Shown: positions 6,118 through 10,393 of the stretch, piece after piece
Position numbering within the stretch: the stretch's first letter is position 1
Layout: each line of letters starts with the position of its first letter
From: Pirellulaceae bacterium
GTDB lineage: Bacteria; Planctomycetota; Planctomycetia; Pirellulales; Pirellulaceae
Direction: 5' to 3'
DNA: 10,393 nt
Assembly: GCA_020846515.1 (NCBI GenBank)
Contig: JADLDX010001089.1
Location: forward strand, 1 to 10,393
The notes under the pieces: generated by a model
What the model was told of the DNA's origin: nothing
Database searches by the model: none
The model's input: only the letters and a program-made list of their open reading frames with translations
Made by a program: the position numbers and the translations under genes

Positions 6118-7056
6118 ATGCACAAAACGTCATCGCTCAGAAACTGGATATTCTCACTGATAACGTGGACTCTGCTGGCCGGGGGCAACTCAGTTTGCTC
6201 GGGTCAAGACCAGCCGATTCGTCATTCTTTGTTTATTGCCGGCCCGAACTTTACCGGCATCTTGGATGAACAAGGTCAAGTGGCTTGGGACGCGGGTGAA
6301 AAATCTGCACGCGATGGTTTCATTTTGCCCAGTGGCCATGCGCTGATTGCGTGGAAGGACGAAGTACGTGAGCTGACTCGCGATAAACAAGTCGTTTTTC
6401 GCTATGCGCGCTCGCCGGAGAACAGCGAGATTGGTACCGTCCAGCGACTGCAGGATGGGTCAACATTGATCACGGAGTTGGGCAAGCGTCCCAGGCTGTT
6501 GGAGGTCAATGGCCAGGGCAAGATCGTGGTTGAAGTTGCGTTGCAGCCAGAGACGGACAATGCCCACATGCAAACGCGAATGGCCCGCAAGCTGGCCAAC
6601 GGCAACTATCTGGTGCCGCATTTGCTGGCCTTTAAAGTCAAGGAGTATCGGCCCGATGGTCAAATCGCCAGTGAGTTACGCACGGACCTGGAAAGTTTAG
6701 GCGGCCGCGCGCAAGAGAACTGGCCGTTCACCGCCATACGACTTGAAAATGGTCATACGCTGACCACATTGACTCATGGTAATAAAGTTGTTGAGTGGAA
6801 CAGCCATGGAGAAGTCGTATGGAATCTGACCAACGATGACTTGGAGGGTCGGCCTTTGGTTGATCCTTGCGGAGCACAGCGCTTGCCCAATGGCCACACG
6901 GTAATTGCCAGTTATGGTGCCACCAAGGGCGTGAAAATTTTAGAGGTCAATCGTGACAAGAAGTTAGTCTGGAGTTACTCGGGGCCATATCGAGCTCACG
7001 AACTGCAAGTGCTGACGACCAACGGTCTGGCCGTCGAAGGTGTGCCGTTGAAGTGA
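6118..7056 (+). CDS. Secreted beta-propeller protein (PQQ-like/arylsulfotransferase-like repeats)
   Basis: The protein has 312 residues. The first 30 look like a secretion signal (a short basic start, a hydrophobic core around 10-22, then a polar SVCSGQDQ region), so the mature protein is periplasmic or exported. Repeats of the form 'hxLxNGxxLh' recur at about 69-78 (LPSGHALIAW), 111-120 (LQDGSTLITE), 159-168 (LANGNYLVPH), 209-218 (LENGHTLTTL) and 256-265 (LPNGHTVIAS). Spacing is about 41-50 residues. Between them are 'V.E.n..G.vvW' strands (for example 224-236, 275-286). This is the pattern of a six- or seven-blade beta-propeller. No PQQ-binding or catalytic set is evident, so it may be a binding or scaffold protein. 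It starts 111 nt after purN, has no clear ribosome binding site, and its stop overlaps the tsaD GTG start by 4 nt (GTGA). It is probably in the same transcript as tsaD, but a functional link is not apparent. Confidence 0.72.
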   Translation: MHKTSSLRNWIFSLITWTLLAGGNSVCSGQDQPIRHSLFIAGPNFTGILDEQGQVAWDAGEKSARDGFILPSGHALIAWKDEVRELTRDKQVVFRYARSPENSEIGTVQRLQDGSTLITELGKRPRLLEVNGQGKIVVEVALQPETDNAHMQTRMARKLANGNYLVPHLLAFKVKEYRPDGQIASELRTDLESLGGRAQENWPFTAIRLENGHTLTTLTHGNKVVEWNSHGEVVWNLTNDDLEGRPLVDPCGAQRLPNGHTVIASYGATKGVKILEVNRDKKLVWSYSGPYRAHELQVLTTNGLAVEGVPLK

Positions 7057-8090
7057 GTCGCGATTATCTACTGGCCATTGAAACGACATGTGATGAAACA
7101 GCGGCTGCCGTGATTGATCGCGATCGTCGAGTGCTGGCCAGTGCGGTGGCCAGTCAGCAGTTGGTACATGAGCGATTCGACGGCGTGGTGCCAGAGTTGG
7201 CAGCGCGGGCACATCTGGAACGTGTTGTGCCCATCATCGATGAAACACTTGATCAAGCAGGCATCGATCCAGCCACTGAGTTGGCGGCGATCGTGGTCGC
7301 CACCGAACCGGGCTTGCCTGGTTCATTACTGGTTGGATTGGCTGCCGCCAAGGCACTCGCTGTTGCCTGGCAGATTCCACTGGTGGCCATCAATCATGTG
7401 CAGGCCCACATCTATGCGTGTCAATTCGGTAGAACGGCCTCGATCTTTCCGTGCGTAGGTTTTGTTGTCAGTGGAGGCCATACAAACTTGTATGCCTGTG
7501 AATCGGCTGAGCAGTGGACATACTTAGGTGGTACGATCGATGACGCAGTGGGCGAAGCGTTCGACAAGGTCGCAGTCATGCTCGGGTTGCCTTACCCAGG
7601 CGGACCCCACATCAGTCGTTTGGCGGCTGAGGGAAACGCGAGCCGTTATGCTTTTCCGCGACCGATGTTGGCCGACCGCAGCACGTTGAATATGAGTTTC
7701 TCAGGCCTGAAGACAGCGGTGCGATATCAGTTGCATGGAGTTGGCAAAAGTGATTGGCAGGCCAACCAATTGACCGCGGAGCAAAGGGCTGACACGGCGG
7801 CCAGTTTCGAGCGCGCTGCCATTGATTGCCTGGTCGGCAAAGCTCGATTGGCTCTGCAACAGACACGGCTAGAAAGACTGTGCGTCGGTGGCGGCGTGTG
7901 CGCCAATCGCCTGCTACGGCATGAACTGAAGCAAATGACGGAGCGGCTGGGTGTGGAGTTGTTGTTGGCGGAGCCGGAGCTTTGTACAGACAACGCGGTC
8001 ATGGGCGCTCTGGGTTGGGAGAAGATTTTGCGAGGTGAATTCACGCCTCTGGACATCGACATTCAACCCGGCCTGCTGCGCGGGAAATGA
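7053..8090 (+). CDS. tsaD: tRNA N6-threonylcarbamoyladenosine transferase subunit TsaD
   Basis: The protein has 345 residues, full length for TsaD, and starts at GTG 7053 within the GTGA overlap with the preceding gene. TsaD, with TsaB and TsaE, transfers the threonylcarbamoyl group to A37 of ANN-decoding tRNAs in the cytoplasm. ASKHA-fold motifs are visible: IETTCDETAAAV (9-20), metal-binding HVQAH (His115, His119), VVSGGHTNLY (138-147), DDAVGEAFDKVA (163-174), PYPGG (180-184), SFSGLKTAV (215-223), VGGGVCANRLLR (278-289) and CTDNAVMGA (311-319, Asp313). The motif usually written 'GPGLxGxLLVG' here reads 'EPGLPGSLLVG' at about 85-95; Glu replaces Gly, a place where planctomycete TsaD seems to vary. 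Shine-Dalgarno is weak (AAGG 12 nt upstream), consistent with translational coupling. A palindromic repeat begins directly after the stop codon. Confidence 0.97.
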   Translation: MSRDYLLAIETTCDETAAAVIDRDRRVLASAVASQQLVHERFDGVVPELAARAHLERVVPIIDETLDQAGIDPATELAAIVVATEPGLPGSLLVGLAAAKALAVAWQIPLVAINHVQAHIYACQFGRTASIFPCVGFVVSGGHTNLYACESAEQWTYLGGTIDDAVGEAFDKVAVMLGLPYPGGPHISRLAAEGNASRYAFPRPMLADRSTLNMSFSGLKTAVRYQLHGVGKSDWQANQLTAEQRADTAASFERAAIDCLVGKARLALQQTRLERLCVGGGVCANRLLRHELKQMTERLGVELLLAEPELCTDNAVMGALGWEKILRGEFTPLDIDIQPGLLRGK

Positions 8091-8157
8091 GTAGGCGATT
8101 CGCTCCGCGACTCGCATCACAGTGTTTTTTAAGCGAGTCGCGGAGCGATTCGTCTAC
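8091..8157 (+). terminator. Long inverted repeat abutting the tsaD stop (two palindromic repeats in opposite orientation)
   Basis: Arms 8091-8115 and 8133-8157 are reverse complements at 23 of 25 positions, with a 17-nt loop (8116-8132) that contains TTTTTT. The left arm begins at the first base after the tsaD TGA. Each arm is itself one unit of the repeat family described at 8091-8326, in opposite orientations. As RNA this would form a very stable hairpin likely to end or protect the tsaD transcript. No T-run follows the right arm, so it is not a textbook intrinsic terminator. Confidence 0.5.
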
Positions 8158-8162
8158 ATGTA

Positions 8163-8185
8163 GCCCCGGCACACCGTGACGGGGC
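8163..8185. repeat. GC-rich hairpin inside the repeat array
   Basis: GCCCCG (8163-8168) pairs with CGGGGC (8180-8185); CAC (8170-8172) and GTG (8176-8178) can extend the stem across a G-A mismatch. It lies between the second and third repeat units and is unrelated to them in sequence. It lacks a T-run on either strand. It may be a remnant of a second palindromic element family or a supplementary termination hairpin. Confidence 0.45.
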
Positions 8186-8476
8186 ATCTTCACGAGTTAG
8201 ACGACACAGTTTTCGTTGGAAAGCTGAGGAAGAAGGTTGACGAGTCGCGGAGCGATTCTTCTACATTTTTGCGAGTCGCGGAGCGATTCGCCTACAGGGT
8301 GGCAAGTCGCGGAGCGATTTGCCTACGGGTTATGCCGATAAAATCGTCACTGGGTATGAGAAAGTGGTCGGTGGTTGGTCAATGGATTGTCTCCCATGTG
8401 TTGGTCGACTAGCCTGGAGACTGAGTTTATCTTGACGCACAGTCTTTGATCCGCAGGCCCTCCCGGAAAAACCTAA

Positions 8477-9751
8477 TTGAGTACCGCGAGCGACTATCCA
8501 TACCAGAAACTGATCGATGGATGGCGTGTCAGTCAGTGGGCGTTAATGCCGCTGCTGGCGCGTTTGACGTTGTTTACTTCCGTGTTGGGCAATGGGATCG
8601 ATATCGCTCGAGCGACGGATCGCGCGGAAGGCGTTTCGCTTAGCTTTCAAGTAGTGCTACGTATTTTGGCCACCGGTGCGGCCACGGTATGCGGCGTTTG
8701 GGGTTGGTGGCGATTACCCGAGGTGCGGGCTGGGCTGAAGTCGCGCCGCGGTTGGCTTGCCATGGCGCTGGTCATCTGTGCGTTTGCAGCGGCTGCTACT
8801 TCGCCGGCACCGAAAGTCGCGTTCTTTGTCGCCCATGCATTGGGCGTGTATATGCTCTTAACGCTGACTTGCCTGACCTTGTTTGGGATTCGCCGCACGT
8901 TGATGGATGCGATGTTTGGTTTGTGGGCCTACGTGATTATCAGTTGGCTGCTTAGGTTTACCATTCCGGAACTAGCGACCTTTAATGAGTTTCTCTCGAT
9001 GGAGGAAACACTATCGAGATTTGGTGGTTTGGGACATCCTAATGTCTTGTCGGCCATCACCTGTTTGGGTTTGTTGATCTTGCTGGTCAGCGTGCGTGAG
9101 CGGTTGGTTAGTCCGCTCTGGTTGGTACCGGGTGTGTTGTTGTTTTTTGTGACGCTGTTAGAAACAAAATCACGCACACCTGTCATTGCCTTTACGGCTG
9201 CGGTGATGGTGATGTGTGCGCCGATGTTGAGGAGCAGGGTAACCTATTTGATCCCGGTTGCTTTGGTGATTCTGGCTTTTCTGGGTGGCGCAGTGACCGA
9301 GATGACCATCGGCCTGGACCGGGCCATTGACTCTGTGTCCATGAAGTTGACTAAGACCGGATCGGTTGACGAGTTGACGTCGGCCACAGGACGGACTGAG
9401 ATTTGGGGCCAGGCCATCGCCTTGGTCGGGCGCGCACCGCTGTTGGGCTACGGCGGTGGATCAAGCAGTCAGGTGATGGTTGAGCATTCAGGACATGCGC
9501 ACAATCTGTTTTTAGAAACGGCGGTTTTATTCGGCATCCCCGCCGCGCTGATCTTTTTCGGATTGATATGCGTCAACTTGCGCGACGCACGCTTGAATCA
9601 GACATTTTTTGTGCGCGAGTTTACGACCTATTTGTTGGTACTGGGGCTGGTCGAAAGTCCGCTGTTTGGATTGGTGCCCGATCCATCGATGTGTATCTGG
9701 CTGTCTTGCCTATTTGGCCCAATAGTCGGCCAGCGTCTGCTGCGCGGCTGA
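8477..9751 (+). CDS. O-antigen ligase/polymerase family membrane protein (Wzy_C-like)
   Basis: The protein has 424 residues from TTG 8477. An in-frame TAA directly precedes the TTG, so the frame cannot extend upstream; GGA at 8465-8467 is a weak ribosome binding site, and ATG 8549 is the next candidate. Roughly ten hydrophobic segments are visible (for example 60-76, 93-108, 114-137, 144-160, 190-206, 214-228, 235-250, 256-273, 345-366, 383-400). Family hallmarks are GLGHPN (184-189), ETKSRTP (229-235), SATGRTEIW (302-310), PLLGYGGGSS (321-330) and HAHNLFLETAVLFGIPAAL (340-358). In this family the large loop between about 274 and 345 faces the periplasm, and the HNL and TGR blocks matter for glycan transfer. 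It would polymerise or ligate surface polysaccharide in the inner membrane. No glycosyltransferase neighbours are visible, so the ligase and polymerase roles cannot be separated. Confidence 0.88.
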   Translation: MSTASDYPYQKLIDGWRVSQWALMPLLARLTLFTSVLGNGIDIARATDRAEGVSLSFQVVLRILATGAATVCGVWGWWRLPEVRAGLKSRRGWLAMALVICAFAAAATSPAPKVAFFVAHALGVYMLLTLTCLTLFGIRRTLMDAMFGLWAYVIISWLLRFTIPELATFNEFLSMEETLSRFGGLGHPNVLSAITCLGLLILLVSVRERLVSPLWLVPGVLLFFVTLLETKSRTPVIAFTAAVMVMCAPMLRSRVTYLIPVALVILAFLGGAVTEMTIGLDRAIDSVSMKLTKTGSVDELTSATGRTEIWGQAIALVGRAPLLGYGGGSSSQVMVEHSGHAHNLFLETAVLFGIPAALIFFGLICVNLRDARLNQTFFVREFTTYLLVLGLVESPLFGLVPDPSMCIWLSCLFGPIVGQRLLRG

Positions 9752-9760
9752 TCAACCGGT

Positions 9761-9790
9761 CTCAATGAACCTCAATGAACCTCAACGAAC
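9761..9790. repeat. Three tandem 10-bp repeats
   Basis: CTCAATGAAC occurs at 9761-9770 and 9771-9780, and CTCAACGAAC at 9781-9790. They begin 10 nt after the stop codon of the O-antigen ligase-like gene. This is probably a slippage-derived microsatellite; the 10-bp period is close to one helical turn. Confidence 0.8.
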
Positions 9791-9861
9791 CCAGGTTTGT
9801 GCTGAACCAATTCGTCGTCAAAAAACCTTTGCCATGTTATTACGTCGAATTTTAACGGCTT

Positions 9862-9892
9862 TAATCCCGAATCGGATCTGTCGACGGGATTA
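9862..9892 (+). terminator. Hairpin downstream of the O-antigen ligase-like gene
   Basis: TAATCCCG (9862-9869) pairs with CGGGATTA (9885-9892), and TCG (9872-9874) with CGA (9882-9884) inside, giving 11 pairs with a 7-nt loop and a two-base bulge. It lies about 110 nt after the stop codon. The sequence that follows is CTCTCTGT rather than a T-run, so termination is possible but not certain. Confidence 0.35.
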
Positions 9893-10000
9893 CTCTCTGT
9901 AAGCTGTAAGCCACCGTGGGCCTCGCCTGTTGACGCGGCGGGCTGAGGCAGTTGAAATAGGGCGGTTGTATCTTTGTCCATACGATCCCCAGGCAGTGAC

Positions 10001-10077
10001 ACGGTGGTTGCAGCACCACTGTACGAAAAGCATCACTGTGACTAAAGCTTCACCGTGATTGAAACTACACAGCGATG
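10001..10077. repeat. Hairpin plus imperfect 17-bp tandem repeats upstream of the GDSL gene
   Basis: ACGGTGGT (10001-10008) pairs with ACCACTGT (10015-10022) around a 6-nt loop with one G-T pair. It is followed by 17-bp units at 10027-10043 and 10044-10060 (14 of 17 identical, pattern AAAGC-TCAC-GTGA-T) and a more diverged third unit at 10061-10077. The units contain TCAC/GTGA half-sites. They end about 57 nt before the next gene's ATG, so they could be regulator binding sites. Function is inferred only from position and symmetry. Confidence 0.4.
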
Positions 10078-10134
10078 TGATGAAAGCTCTGCCGCCTGCC
10101 AGCTGTGTCCCCTTTTTTGAAAGCAACCCCTACC

Positions 10135-10393
10135 ATGACTCTTCGCTTGACACTCTTAAGTGCGCTTTGTTTGTGTACGATTATTACGGGACACTGTGCC
10201 CAACTTGGCGCGCAGGACAAAGCGGCCAGTGCGCTGGCGATTCCGGCTACTGACGATGGCTTGCCCGGTGCGGGACCTATTCGTCGCTCTGAGTGGTTTC
10301 AGAAGACGTGGATGGGTCGACGTCAGAACTTCGTCAAGGATGCCTCGAACAAACAAAACGCCGTTGTATTCTTCGGTGATTCGATAACGCAAG
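10135..10393 (+). CDS. Secreted SGNH/GDSL-family hydrolase (N-terminal part only)
   Basis: The frame opens at ATG 10135 and runs without a stop to the right edge (86 codons). Residues 1-27 form a signal peptide (MTLRLTLLSALCLCTIITG core, then CAQLGAQ). A Pro/Ala-rich stretch follows, then RRSEWFQKTWMGRRQNFVKD (about 50-69) and the block NAVVFFGDSITQ (75-86). GDSIT is block I of the SGNH hydrolase superfamily, with Ser83 as the nucleophile. The remaining Gly, Asn and His blocks lie beyond the window. Planctomycetes carry many such exported acyl- or carbohydrate esterases, so the substrate cannot be told from this part. No clear Shine-Dalgarno precedes the ATG. Confidence 0.82.
   Translation, partial: MTLRLTLLSALCLCTIITGHCAQLGAQDKAASALAIPATDDGLPGAGPIRRSEWFQKTWMGRRQNFVKDASNKQNAVVFFGDSITQ

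Larger units (their letters stand above)
8091..8326. repeat. Array of five REP-like short palindromic repeats
   Basis: Units of about 25 bp share the core GAGTCGCGGAGCGATTC and usually end in CTAC. They lie at 8091-8115 (inverted), 8133-8157, 8240-8264, 8271-8295 and 8302-8326. The last core reads AAGTCGCGGAGCGATTT. Each core is a small hairpin: a stem of 7 to 10 pairs with one G-T wobble and a GGA loop. The last three units start at exactly 31-bp intervals with 6-bp spacers that differ in sequence. Spacers are too short and repeats too palindromic for CRISPR. The family resembles bacterial REP elements, but no RAYT transposase gene is present in the window. This array fills most of the 386-nt gap between tsaD and the next gene. 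Confidence 0.85.
9752..10134. other. Structured gene-free region with hairpins and short tandem repeats
   Basis: About 380 nt between two plus-strand genes. It holds a triple 10-bp repeat (9761-9790), a hairpin (9862-9892), another hairpin (10001-10022) and imperfect 17-bp repeats (10027-10077). CACGGTG (10000-10006) can also pair with CACCGTG (10051-10057). A minus-strand open frame of 76 codons (9772-10002) crosses the region but is not recognised and overlaps the structured elements. The control region of the GDSL hydrolase gene should also lie here, although no good promoter stands out. Confidence 0.5.

Noticed and set aside
8240..8326. CRISPR array
   Set aside because: Repeats are near-perfect palindromes of 25 bp with only 6-bp spacers, there are too few units, and no cas genes are present.
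8432..8437. TTGACG as a -35 element for the O-antigen ligase-like gene
   Set aside because: No acceptable -10 hexamer occurs at 16-18 bp downstream.
9772..10002. Minus-strand open frame of 76 codons with a GGGGA before an internal ATG
   Set aside because: No recognisable domain, it crosses a strong hairpin and a 10-bp tandem repeat, and it lies antisense between two plus-strand genes. A small gene cannot be excluded, but support is too weak to list.
10156..10392. Minus-strand open frame opposite the GDSL hydrolase start
   Set aside because: The plus strand encodes a signal peptide and the GDSIT motif; the antisense frame is rich in Arg/Thr and has no family resemblance.

Overview
This window looks like a chromosomal segment of a planctomycete, probably Pirellulales-like. 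The reasons are mid-range GC, frequent GTG and TTG starts, an anti-sigma-like membrane protein, an HU protein with an acidic tail, a small lipoprotein next to HU, a secreted beta-propeller, a GDSL hydrolase and short palindromic intergenic repeats. That assignment is inference from style and gene content; no 16S gene is present.

Layout, left to right. Positions 1-136 (minus) hold the N-terminal part of a probable Tn5/IS50-type IS4 transposase that runs off the left edge; a likely insertion-sequence end lies around 137-185. At 203-1417 (minus) is a single-pass membrane protein resembling planctomycete anti-sigma factors. The gene-free stretch 1418-1907 carries a 26-bp dyad and a good promoter for the HU gene at 1908-2288. 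A 71-residue lipoprotein follows at 2386-2601. After a gap with a 16-bp tandem duplication and a terminator comes ribonuclease III (rnc, minus, 2940-3680). Divergent from rnc is a plus-strand run: adenylosuccinate lyase (purB, 3952-5379), a PurN-type formyltransferase (5386-6006), a secreted beta-propeller protein (6118-7056) and tsaD (7053-8090). The next 386 bp hold palindromic repeats. Then come an O-antigen ligase/polymerase-type membrane protein (8477-9751), a structured intergenic region, and the start of a secreted SGNH/GDSL hydrolase (10135 to the right edge).

How the genes relate. purB and purN are 6 nt apart and both serve purine synthesis, so they are probably one transcript. The beta-propeller gene overlaps tsaD by 4 nt, which suggests translational coupling although no functional link is obvious. 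The other genes are single housekeeping or envelope functions: nucleoid structure, RNA processing, tRNA t6A modification and surface polysaccharide.

I do not see a clear defence, CRISPR, secondary-metabolite or other accessory system. The most interesting non-coding signal is a family of five hairpin-forming repeats after tsaD. Three are spaced at exactly 31 bp, and two copies show a compensatory base-pair change. The structured region 9752-10134 is second.
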